Source: an uncultured Methanobrevibacter sp.
Lineage (GTDB): Archaea; Methanobacteriota; Methanobacteria; Methanobacteriales; Methanobacteriaceae
Assembly (NCBI RefSeq): GCF_947170395.1
Contig: NZ_CAMVTE010000026.1
Coordinates: 1-32,886, forward strand
Direction: 5' to 3'
Length of the DNA: 32,886 nt
The notes below the pieces were generated by a model. It was not told where the DNA came from and searched no databases. It saw only the letters and a program-made list of their open reading frames with translations. Positions within the stretch are counted from its first letter, which is position 1. The number at the start of each line of letters is the position of its first letter. This document shows, piece after piece, positions 7,681 to 16,529 of the stretch. Made by a program: the position numbers and the translations under genes.

Positions 7681-8073
7681 ATGGCAAAAGATGAAAAATG
7701 GGGTATAGCTAATATTTACTCATCATTCAATAACACTATTATTACTGTAACAGATATTACTGGTGCTGAAACTATTTCACAATGGTCTGGTGGAAAAGTT
7801 GTACGTGCAGACAGACAACAAGCTTCACCTTTCGCAGCTATGGCTGCAGCAACTAGAATAGCTGATGATGCTAAAGAAAAAGGATTTGTTGGATTACATA
7901 TTAAAGTAAGAGCTCCTGGTGGAAACGGACCTAGAAGTCCAGGACCTGGTGCACAAGCTACTATCCGTGCTTTAGCAAGAGCTGGAATTAAAATAGGAAA
8001 AATAGAAGATATTACTCCTATTCCTCACGATGGTACTGGAAGACCTGGTGGTAAAAGAGGAAGAAGAGTATAA
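7681..8073 (+). CDS. rps11: 30S ribosomal protein uS11
   Basis: Platform protein of the small subunit, 130 residues. Clear family motifs: [53 protein letters not shown] and the basic C-terminal [23 protein letters not shown] lies before the ATG. Third gene of the operon; its stop is 15 nt before the chosen rpoD start. Confidence 0.98.
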   Translation: MAKDEKWGIANIYSSFNNTIITVTDITGAETISQWSGGKVVRADRQQASPFAAMAAATRIADDAKEKGFVGLHIKVRAPGGNGPRSPGPGAQATIRALARAGIKIGKIEDITPIPHDGTGRPGGKRGRRV

Positions 8074-8088
8074 TTGGAAGGGTTTAAT

Positions 8089-8919
8089 ATGGAGATAGAA
8101 GTTAGAAGTCAAAGCGACAATGAGATGGTTTTCATTGTTCGTGATGCAGAAGTGCCTTTTATCAATGCTATTAGAAGATGTGCAATGGTAAATGTGCCTA
8201 AAATAGCTATTGAAGATGTGGATATTGTTAGAAATGATTCTGCAATGTTTAATGAGGTACTTGCTCATAGACTAGGTTTAACTCCTTTAGTTTCTGATCT
8301 TGATGCTCTTGAAGGTATGCCTTTACCTGAAGATGAAGAGTGGGAAGATTTCAACAGTGGAATCTTATTTGAACTAAAAGAAGAAGGGCCTAAAGTTGTT
8401 TATTCTAAGGATTTAATATCTTCAGACTCAAAAATTAAACCAGTATACGACACAATTCCTTTAGTAAAACTTAAAGAAGATGAAATAATCGATATTACTG
8501 CTTCTGCAAAAGTTGGATATGGTAAGGACCATGCAAAATGGATGCCTACAACAGTATGTGCATACAAACAATATCCTGAAATTACTTTTAATGAAGATGA
8601 GGAAATTGATTACGATTGCGCATTGGCATGTCCAAGAGGCATTTTAAAATCTGATAGAAGGTCTAAAAAAATCAAAATCAATGAAAAATTTGATGACAGT
8701 CCTTTGTTAGGTGTTGAAAACTGTACCATGTGTAAAAGCTGTGTAAGAGCTTCCTCAAATGGATACATTAATGTAGGATATCGCGAAAATGATTTCATTT
8801 TCAGAATTGAAACAGATGGAGCAATGCCTCCTAAGGAAGTTTTATTAAAAGCTTGTGATGTATTAGGTGAAAAAGCGGATAAGTTTATCAAATTTAGTGA
8901 AGAAGGAGGAAGTAAATAA
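8089..8919 (+). CDS. rpoD: DNA-directed RNA polymerase subunit D (Rpo3)
   Basis: Archaeal counterpart of bacterial alpha and eukaryotic RPB3; it pairs with subunit L to start RNA polymerase assembly. I place the start at the ATG 8089 (276 residues) because GGAAGGG lies just upstream; an in-frame TTG at 8074 would add five residues and remove that spacing. N-terminal dimerisation motif: FINAIRRCAMVNVPKIAIEDV. An inserted ferredoxin-like domain carries Cys177, Cys181, Cys212, Cys215 and Cys218, i.e. CALACP plus CTMCKSC, enough for one [4Fe-4S] cluster as known for some archaeal D subunits. The stop codon overlaps the eL18 start by one base (TAATG). Confidence 0.97.
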   Translation: MEIEVRSQSDNEMVFIVRDAEVPFINAIRRCAMVNVPKIAIEDVDIVRNDSAMFNEVLAHRLGLTPLVSDLDALEGMPLPEDEEWEDFNSGILFELKEEGPKVVYSKDLISSDSKIKPVYDTIPLVKLKEDEIIDITASAKVGYGKDHAKWMPTTVCAYKQYPEITFNEDEEIDYDCALACPRGILKSDRRSKKIKINEKFDDSPLLGVENCTMCKSCVRASSNGYINVGYRENDFIFRIETDGAMPPKEVLLKACDVLGEKADKFIKFSEEGGSK

Positions 8920-9284
8920 TGGTTAAGAAAGTAATTAAAACAAATCCTAACCTTATTGAACTTATTAATAAACTTTATGAACAATCAAGAAGTGAAGATG
9001 CAGCTATATGGAAAGATGTTGCACAAAGACTTGAAAGGTCTAATAGAAGAACAGCTGAAGTAAATTTGTCTGATATTGCAAGATATGCTGAAGCTGGTGA
9101 AACTATTTTAGTACCAGGTAAAGTTTTATCAAACGGTAATTTAGAAGAAAAAGTAGATGTTGTAGCATTAAAATTCTCAGCTAAAGCACAAGAAAAAATC
9201 GAAAGTGCTGGTGGAGAATGCATCTCAATTGATGAGATAATCGAATCAAATCCTAAAGGATCAAACATTAGGATCATGGAATAA
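8919..9284 (+). CDS. rpl18e: 50S ribosomal protein eL18
   Basis: Large-subunit protein of archaea and eukaryotes, 121 residues, normal for archaea. Typical segments are LWKDVA-like IWKDVAQRLERSNRRTAEVN, ILVPGKVLSNG and the C-terminal GSNIRIM. The start ATG shares its A with the rpoD stop, and the ribosome-binding site AGGAGGA is inside the end of rpoD, so translation is likely coupled. Confidence 0.96.
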   Translation: MVKKVIKTNPNLIELINKLYEQSRSEDAAIWKDVAQRLERSNRRTAEVNLSDIARYAEAGETILVPGKVLSNGNLEEKVDVVALKFSAKAQEKIESAGGECISIDEIIESNPKGSNIRIME

Positions 9285-9297
9285 ATAGGGTGTTATT

Positions 9298-9720
9298 ATG
9301 ATTATTGATGGAGAAGGATGCGTTTTAGGAAGATTAGCTAGTGTAACTAGTAAAAATCTTTTAGAAGGCGAAGAAGTAGTAATTCTTAATGCTGAAAAAA
9401 TTATGTTAACTGGTAACAGGGACTGGGCTTATGCTAAATACAAACAAAGAGTTGACAGGGCAAGTATTTCCAACCCTCGTGATTTAGGTCCAAAATATCC
9501 TAGAAGACCAGATGATATATTTAGAAGAACTGTAAGAGGAATGTTACCTTTCAAAAAATCTAAAGGTAAAACCGCATACAAAGGTTTAAAAGCTTTCGTA
9601 GGCGTACCTGCAGAATATGCAGATGCTGAACTCACTGCAGTTCCTGAAGCAGAATACAAAAACATTAAAAAAGGTATCGAATTAGGAGAAATCTCCAAAC
9701 TTTTAGGAGCTACCTTTTAG
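9298..9720 (+). CDS. rpl13: 50S ribosomal protein uL13
   Basis: Early-assembling large-subunit protein, 140 residues, archaeal length. Motifs: [34 protein letters not shown] and [20 protein letters not shown] seven nt before ATG 9298 supports the start. It is followed by uS9, the same partner as in most genomes. Confidence 0.97.
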   Translation: MIIDGEGCVLGRLASVTSKNLLEGEEVVILNAEKIMLTGNRDWAYAKYKQRVDRASISNPRDLGPKYPRRPDDIFRRTVRGMLPFKKSKGKTAYKGLKAFVGVPAEYADAELTAVPEAEYKNIKKGIELGEISKLLGATF

Positions 9721-9738
9721 ATAAATGGATGTGTGATT

Positions 9739-10140
9739 ATGGTTAAAGTTATTCATACAAGTGGAAAACGTAAAACAGCTATCGCAAGAGGTACCGTTCA
9801 AGAAGGAACCGGTAAAGTAAGAATCAACAGAGTTCCTTTAGAACTTTATTCTCCTGAGCTTGCTAACTTAAAATTACAAGAACCATTAACCTTAGCTGGA
9901 GACTTAGCTAATGAAGTTGATATCAATATCAAAGTTATTGGTGGAGGAGTAATGGGTCAAGCTGAAGCTGCACGTATGGTAATTGCAAAAGGACTCGTAC
10001 AATGGTCACAAGATATGGATTTAAAAGAAAAATTCATTCAATACGACAGAACCATGTTAGTAGGTGACCCAAGACGTTCAGAACCTAAAAAATACGGTGG
10101 TCCTGGAGCAAGAGCACGTAAACAAAAAAGTTACAGATAA
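9739..10140 (+). CDS. rps9: 30S ribosomal protein uS9
   Basis: Small-subunit head protein whose C-terminal tail reaches the P-site tRNA. I choose ATG 9739 (133 residues) over the in-frame GTG 9733, because GGATG at 9728-9732 then has a 6-nt spacing as in neighbouring genes. Motifs: [34 protein letters not shown], and the invariant basic end RARKQKSYR. Confidence 0.97.
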   Translation: MVKVIHTSGKRKTAIARGTVQEGTGKVRINRVPLELYSPELANLKLQEPLTLAGDLANEVDINIKVIGGGVMGQAEAARMVIAKGLVQWSQDMDLKEKFIQYDRTMLVGDPRRSEPKKYGGPGARARKQKSYR

Positions 10141-10152
10141 TTACTCTGTACC

Positions 10153-10160
10153 TTTATATT
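10153..10160 (+). promoter_or_regulatory. Possible internal promoter before rpoN
   Basis: TTTATATT is a TATA-like box 36 bp before the rpoN ATG, which has only a weak GATGAT ribosome-binding site. The rpoN-rpoK pair may therefore also be made as a nearly leaderless separate transcript. Confidence 0.35.
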
Positions 10161-10188
10161 TTATTTAAATCAAAAAAAGATGATATAA

Positions 10189-10359
10189 ATGATTCCTATT
10201 AGATGTTTAAGTTGCGGAAAACCTGTATCAGCTCATTTCGATGAATACAATAAAAGAATTGCAGCTGGTGAAAAGTCCAAAGATGTTTTGGATGACTTAG
10301 GTTTAACTAGATATTGTTGTAGAAGAATGCTGATTTCACATGTTGAAACATGGGAATAA
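10189..10359 (+). CDS. rpoN: DNA-directed RNA polymerase subunit N (Rpo10)
   Basis: A 56-residue RPB10 homologue that binds the D/L platform of archaeal RNA polymerase. It begins MIPIRCLSCGKPVSAHFDEY and contains RYCCRRMLISHVETWE; CxxC (Cys6, Cys9) and the CC pair form the zinc site. Length is normal for archaeal N subunits. It sits 48 nt after uS9 and upstream of rpoK. It is easily missed because of its size. Confidence 0.97.
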   Translation: MIPIRCLSCGKPVSAHFDEYNKRIAAGEKSKDVLDDLGLTRYCCRRMLISHVETWE

Positions 10360-10433
10360 TTTTACAATTATAGGGATGTTATATTGTAAAATATAAATCT
10401 TGGTAAAATATATGCCTAAATGGAGTATTATTC

Positions 10434-10616
10434 ATGAACGTTGAGAAAAAATTAACAAGGTTTGAAAGAGCTAGACTTCTTGGAGCTAGAGCAATTCAAA
10501 TTTCAATGGGTGCAAAACCTTTAGTTGAAATTAAAGATTCATTGGATCCGATTGACATAGCTTATGAGGAGTTAAAAGCTGGAGTTTTACCATTAGATGT
10601 AATTAGAGATGAATAA
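10434..10616 (+). CDS. rpoK: DNA-directed RNA polymerase subunit K (Rpo6)
   Basis: A 60-residue homologue of RPB6 and bacterial omega, which helps fold the largest subunit. The diagnostic run is [20 protein letters not shown], followed by AKPLVEI and a conserved acidic end VIRDE. GGAGT lies upstream of the ATG. Last gene of the alpha operon; its stop codon is inside a strong inverted repeat. Confidence 0.96.
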   Translation: MNVEKKLTRFERARLLGARAIQISMGAKPLVEIKDSLDPIDIAYEELKAGVLPLDVIRDE

Positions 10617-10635
10617 ATAGTTAATCTATTTATTC
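10611..10635 (+). terminator. Hairpin terminator across the rpoK stop codon
   Basis: GAATAAATAG (10611-10620) pairs perfectly with CTATTTATTC (10626-10635) around TTAAT; the TAA stop is in the left arm. A T-rich stretch (TTAATAATTTATTT) follows. It marks the end of the ribosomal/RNA polymerase transcript, though the weak T-tract suggests partial read-through. Confidence 0.6.
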
Positions 10636-10696
10636 TTAATAATTTATTTAAAAAAAATAAAAAATACCAACATAACTCTATAAAGAAACTTACTGA

Positions 10697-10747
10697 TTTT
10701 TTAAAGAGTATAGATTATATGGTAATAAATCAAATGACACTGAGGTG
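10697..10747 (+). promoter_or_regulatory. Promoter and ribosome-binding site of enolase operon
   Basis: TTTTTAAAG (10697-10705) and GATTATATGG (10713-10722) are both candidate TATA boxes. GAGGTG at 10743-10747 is the ribosome-binding site and favours the TTG start at 10754. Confidence 0.45.
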
Positions 10748-10753
10748 TTTTTT

Positions 10754-11998
10754 TTGGATAGCATAATAGAAGATGTCCAAGTTCGTAAGATTTTGGATAG
10801 CAGAGGAAACCCAACCATTGAAGTTGATGTGGTTACCTGGAATGGTTTCGGTCGAGCCGCTGCACCAAGTGGAGCCAGTACAGGTTCCAGGGAAGTTGTA
10901 TCCTTTCCGGAAGGTGGAGTGGATTTGGTAGTCCGTGAAATGGAAGATTTCATAGCTTCCGAACTTATCGGAATGGATGCTGAAGACATGTCAACCATCG
11001 ATGAGGTACTGCGTGAAATAGATGGTACTGATAATCTGTCTGCCATAGGTGGTAACACTACTGTAGCGATTTCCATGGCTGTAGCTAAAGCCGCTGCAAA
11101 ATCTTATAACATGCCATTATACAAATACATTGGTGGAAATTTAGTAAATGAATTGCCGTTTCCTTTAGGAAACATGATGAACGGAGGAGCGCATGCAGGC
11201 GTTAATGCACCTGACATTCAGGAATTTTTGGTTGTTCCGATTGGAGCTACCAGAGTTAGTGAAGCCATATTTGCAAACGCCAGTGTTCACAAAAGATTAA
11301 AGGATTTAATTCAAACTAAAGACTCCAATTTTACTGGTGGCAAAGGAGATGAAGGAGGATGGGTGCCTAATATCACCAATGATGATGCTTTGGAAATTCA
11401 AGCCCAAGCATGTGAAGAAGTCGGTGATGAACTGGGTATTGAAATCAGACCTTCTTTAGACATGGCAGCTTCTGAATTGTGGAATGCAGATGAGCAGAAA
11501 TACATTTATGCTCAAGACGGTGTTAAAAGAGACACTGGAGATCAAATTGATTTTGTAAAAGAAATCATTGATACTTATAAAATGTTTTATGTGGAAGACC
11601 CATTTGACGAATCCGATTTCGAAGGATTTTCACAGTTGACTTCAAAAGCTGGAGACAAATGTTTAATTTGTGGTGATGACTTGTTTGTAACCAATAATGA
11701 ATTATTGGCAAAGGGTATTGAAATGAATGCCGCAAATGCTATTATCATCAAACCTAACCAAATCGGTTCTTTATCTGAAACTTATGCTACTGTAAAGTTA
11801 GCAAAAGAAAACGGTATTGTACCGGTTGTATCCCACAGGTCCGGTGAAACAACTGATGAAACCATAGCTCATTTGGCTGTTGGTTTTTCATCCCCGTTGA
11901 TTAAAACCGGAGCTATAGGTGGCGAGAGAATAGCAAAATTAAACGAACTTATCCGTATTGAAGAGGAACTTACAAATCCAAAGATGGGTGAATTCTAA
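10754..11998 (+). CDS. eno: Enolase
   Basis: Phosphopyruvate hydratase, interconverting 2-phosphoglycerate and phosphoenolpyruvate in glycolysis/gluconeogenesis. I place the start at TTG 10754 (414 residues): GAGGTG then has a six-nt spacing and the protein begins at the conserved [22 protein letters not shown] at 10745 would add three residues and lies within that site. Family motifs: [12 protein letters not shown] loop, [10 protein letters not shown], the metal ligands in [24 protein letters not shown] and ICGDDLFVT, and [18 protein letters not shown] with [16 protein letters not shown]. It opens an operon that continues with ferredoxin and uS2. Confidence 0.96.
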   Translation: MDSIIEDVQVRKILDSRGNPTIEVDVVTWNGFGRAAAPSGASTGSREVVSFPEGGVDLVVREMEDFIASELIGMDAEDMSTIDEVLREIDGTDNLSAIGGNTTVAISMAVAKAAAKSYNMPLYKYIGGNLVNELPFPLGNMMNGGAHAGVNAPDIQEFLVVPIGATRVSEAIFANASVHKRLKDLIQTKDSNFTGGKGDEGGWVPNITNDDALEIQAQACEEVGDELGIEIRPSLDMAASELWNADEQKYIYAQDGVKRDTGDQIDFVKEIIDTYKMFYVEDPFDESDFEGFSQLTSKAGDKCLICGDDLFVTNNELLAKGIEMNAANAIIIKPNQIGSLSETYATVKLAKENGIVPVVSHRSGETTDETIAHLAVGFSSPLIKTGAIGGERIAKLNELIRIEEELTNPKMGEF

Positions 11999-12021
11999 TA
12001 ATAGTTAAGGGAGTGAGTTTA

Positions 12022-12216
12022 ATGGCAAAAGTAACTATTGATTACGATAAATGTGATGGTGCTGACTGTGCAGAATGTTCTGACGTTTGCCCAATGGAAG
12101 TTTTAGTTCTCGAAGGAGATAAAATCACAATCAACAATCCGGAAGATTGCAGTTATTGTGAAGTATGTATGGATGTATGTCCAAACGAATGTGTACAAAT
12201 TGATGATGAAGATTAA
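12022..12216 (+). CDS. 2[4Fe-4S] ferredoxin
   Basis: A small electron carrier of 64 residues from ATG 12022, preceded by AGGGAGTGA; the in-frame GTG at 12013 lies within that site. Two cysteine groups: KCDGADCAECSDVCP (spacing 4-2-3, one or two residues longer than the classical 2-2-3) and CSYCEVCMDVCP (2-2-3). The protein is acidic. Its partner is not evident from the sequence; its place between enolase and uS2 does not point to one redox enzyme. Confidence 0.9.
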   Translation: MAKVTIDYDKCDGADCAECSDVCPMEVLVLEGDKITINNPEDCSYCEVCMDVCPNECVQIDDED

Positions 12217-12240
12217 ATATAATAAAAAAGGTGATTATTA

Positions 12241-12840
12241 ATGACTAACGAACTTTTAATAGATTTAGACAATTATTTAGCAGCAGGTTTACATATCGGA
12301 ACCCAACAAAAAACCAGTGACATGGAAAAATATATATTCAGAGTAAGATCTGACGGTTTATATGTTTTAGACATTCAAAAAACAGATGAAAGAATCAGAC
12401 AAATTGCAAAACTTTTAGCAAAATACGACCCTGAAGACATTTTAGTAGTAGCTACCAGACAATACGGTCAAGCTCCTGTTAAAAAATTCGGTGAAATCAC
12501 TGGTGCAAAAACCATTCCTGGCAGATTCATCCCAGGTACCTTAACCAATCCTAATTACGCTAAATTCATCGAACCAAAAATTATTGTTGTAACTGACCCA
12601 AGATCTGATGCACAAGCAATCTTAGAATCAAAACAAAACGGTATTCCTGTAATTGCTTTATGTGATACTGAAAACTTACTCAGTTTTGTTGATATTGCTG
12701 TACCTGTAAACAACAAAGGTAGAAAAGCTATTGCATTAGTTTACTGGTTACTTGCAAGACAAATCTTAAGAGAAAGAGGCGACATCCCAGAAGATGGTGA
12801 CTTAGATATTGAAGCAACCGACTTTGAACTTAAATTCTAA
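12241..12840 (+). CDS. rpsB: 30S ribosomal protein uS2
   Basis: Small-subunit protein at the head-body junction, needed for uS1-type and initiation contacts. It has 199 residues, the archaeal short form without the bacterial coiled-coil insert. Motifs: [45 protein letters not shown] and [29 protein letters not shown] precedes the ATG. Confidence 0.97.
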   Translation: MTNELLIDLDNYLAAGLHIGTQQKTSDMEKYIFRVRSDGLYVLDIQKTDERIRQIAKLLAKYDPEDILVVATRQYGQAPVKKFGEITGAKTIPGRFIPGTLTNPNYAKFIEPKIIVVTDPRSDAQAILESKQNGIPVIALCDTENLLSFVDIAVPVNNKGRKAIALVYWLLARQILRERGDIPEDGDLDIEATDFELKF

Positions 12841-12849
12841 ATGAGTTAA

Positions 12850-13698
12850 ATGTTAAGAAAACCTGCTGTTGCCGGAGCATTTTATCCGGCGAGTCCCGAA
12901 ATCCTCGTAAAAACCATAGAAAATTGTTTTTTAGATGATTTTGGCGTTGGTGAAATTCCTGAATTGAATAAATTTGAAGGTTCAGACTATCCTTTGAATA
13001 TTATGGTTCCGCATGCAGGTTATCAATATTCTGGTGCAATAGCAACTCACAGCTATTGCAAATTAGTTCAAAATGGTTTTCCTGAAGTTTTTATTATATT
13101 AAGTCCTAATCACACGGGTTTCGGTAGTGAAATTTCAGTGTTCAATGATGGGCAATGGGTTACTCCATTAGGTAGTGTCAATGTTGACGGCGAATTTGCA
13201 GATGCAATCATCGCCGAATCGGATATTGCTGCTGCCGATTACGCCGCTCATACTCATGAACACAGTATTGAAGTTCAGCTGCCTTTCCTGCAATATTTTT
13301 CAGATGATTTTAAAATAGTTCCTATTACTATGGGAACCCAATCTTTTGCAGCTTCAAATGATTTGGCAAAATCCATTGTTGAAGTTTCCAAAAAATTGAA
13401 CAAATCCTACTGTGTTATAGCAAGTACGGATTTATCTCATTTTAACAATCAAGAAAAAGCCAATAAAGTTGACGGATTTGTCTTGGAGGATATTGCCGAG
13501 ATGAACGAGTTCAAACTTTTTGAAGAGGTTATTCAGTATAATATAACCATGTGTGGTTACGGTCCGGTAATGACTACAATTCTTGTCTCAAAAATGACCG
13601 ATAAAACCGATTGTGAAATATTGGCCTATGGGACAAGTGGGGACGTTACGGGGGATTTCACTTCTGTTGTAGGTTATGCTTCAGGTATTTTTAAATAA
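12850..13698 (+). CDS. Memo family protein (AmmeMemoRadiSam protein B type)
   Basis: A 282-residue member of the Memo family, structurally related to extradiol dioxygenases, with no established function in archaea. Recognised from LRKPAVAGAFYPASPE at the start, VPHAGYQYSGAIA, SPNHTG, EHSIEVQLPFLQYF and ASTDLSHFN; the conserved histidines in these are the presumed metal ligands. Methanobacteriales keep it beside uS2 and mevalonate kinase. It begins 9 nt after the rpsB stop and ends 9 nt before mevalonate kinase. Full length. Confidence 0.92.
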   Translation: MLRKPAVAGAFYPASPEILVKTIENCFLDDFGVGEIPELNKFEGSDYPLNIMVPHAGYQYSGAIATHSYCKLVQNGFPEVFIILSPNHTGFGSEISVFNDGQWVTPLGSVNVDGEFADAIIAESDIAAADYAAHTHEHSIEVQLPFLQYFSDDFKIVPITMGTQSFAASNDLAKSIVEVSKKLNKSYCVIASTDLSHFNNQEKANKVDGFVLEDIAEMNEFKLFEEVIQYNITMCGYGPVMTTILVSKMTDKTDCEILAYGTSGDVTGDFTSVVGYASGIFK

Positions 13699-13707
13699 GG
13701 TGTATCC

Positions 13708-14670
13708 ATGATAGCTAAAGCTTCGGCTCCTGCAAAGGCAATTTTATTTGGAGAGCATTCCGTAGTTTATGATGAACCTGCTATAGCGGGTGCTGTTAAT
13801 AAAAGAGCTTACGTTACAATTAGGGAATCCGATGATGATAGATCTATTTTTAGAGCTCCAAATATTAACTTTGAAGCCGAACTGCTTACACGTGAAAAGA
13901 AATATATTTTATTGAAGGGAAAACCAGGTATTATTCGATATATTTTAGAGTCTGTTTATAGAGTACATGACCATACTCCAATTGATATAACATTATCATC
14001 AAATGTCCCTATCGGTTCTGGACTTGGATCATCTGCTGCAGTTACCGTAGCTACTTTAGCAGCATTATACAGATATCACAACATTCGTTTTAACAAGAAA
14101 TCTCTGGCTCATGACGCCCATATGGTTGAACAGGCAGTTCAGGGAGTGGCCAGTCCGCTCGATACTTTGGTTTCAACATATGGCGGTCTTGTCTACTTGT
14201 CAAGAAATAAGAAAGTTGAGCATTTCAAGGTCAATTTCAATGTACCTTTTGTTGTAGGTTATACAACAAAACATGGAAACACAGGTAAAATGGTAAAAGA
14301 TGTTAGGAATCTGAAAAATAGGAATCCTAAAATCATAAATCCTGTAATAACTTCAATGGGCAATTTGACCAATTATGCAAAGCAGGCAATCTTAAAAAGG
14401 GATTTCAATAAAGTCGGTGAATTGATGAATATCAACCATGGATTTTTGGATGTTCTGGGAGTAAATACATTGGAATTGTCCAGAATGGTATATAATGCAA
14501 GGGAAGCTGGAGCTATCGGTTCAAAAACCACAGGTGCCGGTGGAGGGGGCAGTATAATTGCACTTTGCCCTGGCAAGGTGGATGAAGTTGCTGAAGCCAT
14601 AGCACGTGATGATAATATTTTAAAAATCCATTTCACTCGAAAAGGAGTTTCTTCAAGGGTTTATAAGTGA
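13708..14670 (+). CDS. mvk: Mevalonate kinase
   Basis: Phosphorylates (R)-mevalonate to mevalonate 5-phosphate, early in the path to archaeal membrane lipids. It has 320 residues and GHMP-kinase architecture: substrate region KAILFGEHSVVYDEPAIAGA (residues 10-30), the ATP-binding loop PIGSGLGSSAAV (101-112), a probable catalytic Asp152 in SPLDTLVSTYGG, and motif 3 KTTGAGGGGSIIAL near 273. AAGGTG precedes the ATG. Neighbours IPK, Fni and prenyl synthase act later in the same pathway. Confidence 0.96.
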   Translation: MIAKASAPAKAILFGEHSVVYDEPAIAGAVNKRAYVTIRESDDDRSIFRAPNINFEAELLTREKKYILLKGKPGIIRYILESVYRVHDHTPIDITLSSNVPIGSGLGSSAAVTVATLAALYRYHNIRFNKKSLAHDAHMVEQAVQGVASPLDTLVSTYGGLVYLSRNKKVEHFKVNFNVPFVVGYTTKHGNTGKMVKDVRNLKNRNPKIINPVITSMGNLTNYAKQAILKRDFNKVGELMNINHGFLDVLGVNTLELSRMVYNAREAGAIGSKTTGAGGGGSIIALCPGKVDEVAEAIARDDNILKIHFTRKGVSSRVYK

Positions 14671-14674
14671 TTAT

Positions 14675-15475
14675 ATGATTATTTTAAAAATTGGCGGAAG
14701 TATCCTGACCAATAAGGATTCTGCTGAAAGTGAAATTGACAGTGAATCTTTAAAAAGGATAGCTGGCGAGATTAAATCTTCACTTGACATTTCAGATAAG
14801 CAACTGATTATTGTTCATGGGGCAGGTTCATTCGGACATCCTCCTGCAAAGGAATATAAAATAGGAGAACCGTTCGATGAAAATGAGTATCCTCAAAAAA
14901 GAATAGGATTTTGCAAAACCCAAAATGCAGTTAAAAAACTGAACATGCTTATATGTCAAGCATTTATAGCTGAAGGTTTGCCTGTTGTTGCAATTCCGGC
15001 TTCAAGTTTCATGACAGCCACAAACAAAAGAATCACAGAAGGAAATTTAAAATCCTTTGAAAAATATTTGGATAAGGGATTCATTCCGGTAATTTACGGT
15101 GATGTTGTATTGGACAGCGAATTGGAAATCTGTGTTATTTCAGGAGATCAGTTAATCCAGTATTTGGCCGTTAATTTAGGTCCTGATAAGGTAATTTTGG
15201 GAACTGACGTAGACGGTGTTTACAACAAGAATCCGAAAACACATGATGATGCAATATTTTTTGAGAAATTCTCATCACTAGAGGATTTGGACACCTTGGA
15301 AGGAACTACAAATGTGGATGTTACAGGTGGAATGGTTGGAAAGATTAAGGAACTTTTATATTTAGCAGATTTGGGAATTGAATCTATGATAATAAATGCT
15401 GAAGTTAAGGATAATATTTTCAAGGTTCTAGAAGATGAAAAAGTAAAAGGAACAGTAATTTCAAGGGGAAATTAA
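14675..15475 (+). CDS. ipk: Isopentenyl phosphate kinase
   Basis: Makes isopentenyl diphosphate from isopentenyl phosphate, the last step of the modified archaeal mevalonate pathways. It has 266 residues of the amino acid kinase fold: [16 protein letters not shown] at the start, [14 protein letters not shown] with the conserved histidine at residue 55, [19 protein letters not shown], and the nucleotide-binding [11 protein letters not shown]. It follows mevalonate kinase by 4 nt and Fni starts 4 nt after it, so translation is tightly coupled. Confidence 0.94.
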   Translation: MIILKIGGSILTNKDSAESEIDSESLKRIAGEIKSSLDISDKQLIIVHGAGSFGHPPAKEYKIGEPFDENEYPQKRIGFCKTQNAVKKLNMLICQAFIAEGLPVVAIPASSFMTATNKRITEGNLKSFEKYLDKGFIPVIYGDVVLDSELEICVISGDQLIQYLAVNLGPDKVILGTDVDGVYNKNPKTHDDAIFFEKFSSLEDLDTLEGTTNVDVTGGMVGKIKELLYLADLGIESMIINAEVKDNIFKVLEDEKVKGTVISRGN

Positions 15476-15479
15476 TAAT

Positions 15480-16526
15480 ATGATTTCAGATAGAAAATTA
15501 GAGCATTTATTAATTTGTGAAAATTATGATGTGGAGTTTAAAAACAAAACCACAGGATTTGAGGACATTGAATTAGTCCATAATGTCCTTCCGGAAGTGG
15601 ACAAGAACGAAATCGATTTGTCAACTTCAGTTTTTGGTAAGAAACTAGACTCCCCTTTATTTATAACAGCTATTACTGGAGGTCATCCTGCTGCAAAATC
15701 AATCAATAAACAATTGGCTATTGCAGCCGAAAATAATAATATTGCAATGGGAGTGGGATCTCAGAGGGCTGCCTGTGAGCATCCTGAACTTGAGGATACC
15801 TATACAGTTGTTCGTGAAAATGCTCCAAATTGTTTGCTTGTTGGAAACATTGGTGCACCACAACTTAACTTGGCAGAAAAAGCTGTTGAAATTTTGGATG
15901 CTGACATTTTGGCAATTCATTTGAACCCTCTTCAGGAATCCATTCAACCTGAAGGTGATTTGGATGCAAGAGGTTATACTAATTTAATTAATCAAATAAC
16001 AGAATCTGTTGATATTCCTGTACTTGCAAAGGAAACCGGTTGTGGAATATCAGCCGAATCAGCAAAGACACTTGTCAATGCAGGTGTTGATTTTATTGAT
16101 GTTGAAGGCGCTGGTGGAACCAGCTGGGCCGCAGTTGAGACATATAGAGCTGAAGACAGATATTTGGGTGAAATATTCTGGGATTGGGGAATTCCTACTG
16201 CAATCAGCACAGCTGAAGTAACCAATGCAGTCAATGTCCCTGTCATTTCATCCGGAGGAATAAGAACAGGTCTTGAAGCTGCCAAAGCCATTGCTCTTGG
16301 AGCAGATGCTGTAGGTATGGCATTACCGTTTTTGAAAAATTGTGCATCTCAAGAGCAACTTAACGATTTCATTAACAGATTCAACGATTCACTTAGAATT
16401 GCAATGTTTTTAGTTGGAGCTAATAACATTGATGAACTAAAACAATCTAATTTAGTCATTCGAGGAAAAACAAGGGAGTGGCTCAATGAAAGAGGTATTA
16501 ACACTAAAAATTATTCAAGGAGATAA
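15480..16526 (+). CDS. fni: Type 2 isopentenyl-diphosphate delta-isomerase
   Basis: FMN- and NADPH-dependent enzyme that interconverts IPP and DMAPP, giving the primer for prenyl chain growth. It has 348 residues with a TIM-barrel: [31 protein letters not shown] (FMN site), [14 protein letters not shown] with the conserved Gln and Glu, [24 protein letters not shown] and [20 protein letters not shown]. Start ATG 15480 follows GGGGAAAT. Ends 3 nt before RNase J. Confidence 0.96.
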   Translation: MISDRKLEHLLICENYDVEFKNKTTGFEDIELVHNVLPEVDKNEIDLSTSVFGKKLDSPLFITAITGGHPAAKSINKQLAIAAENNNIAMGVGSQRAACEHPELEDTYTVVRENAPNCLLVGNIGAPQLNLAEKAVEILDADILAIHLNPLQESIQPEGDLDARGYTNLINQITESVDIPVLAKETGCGISAESAKTLVNAGVDFIDVEGAGGTSWAAVETYRAEDRYLGEIFWDWGIPTAISTAEVTNAVNVPVISSGGIRTGLEAAKAIALGADAVGMALPFLKNCASQEQLNDFINRFNDSLRIAMFLVGANNIDELKQSNLVIRGKTREWLNERGINTKNYSRR

Positions 16527-16529
16527 AAC

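Noticed and set aside
8074..8088. TTG start for RpoD
   Set aside because: GGAAGGG would lie inside the coding sequence; ATG 8089 has proper spacing and the usual N terminus.
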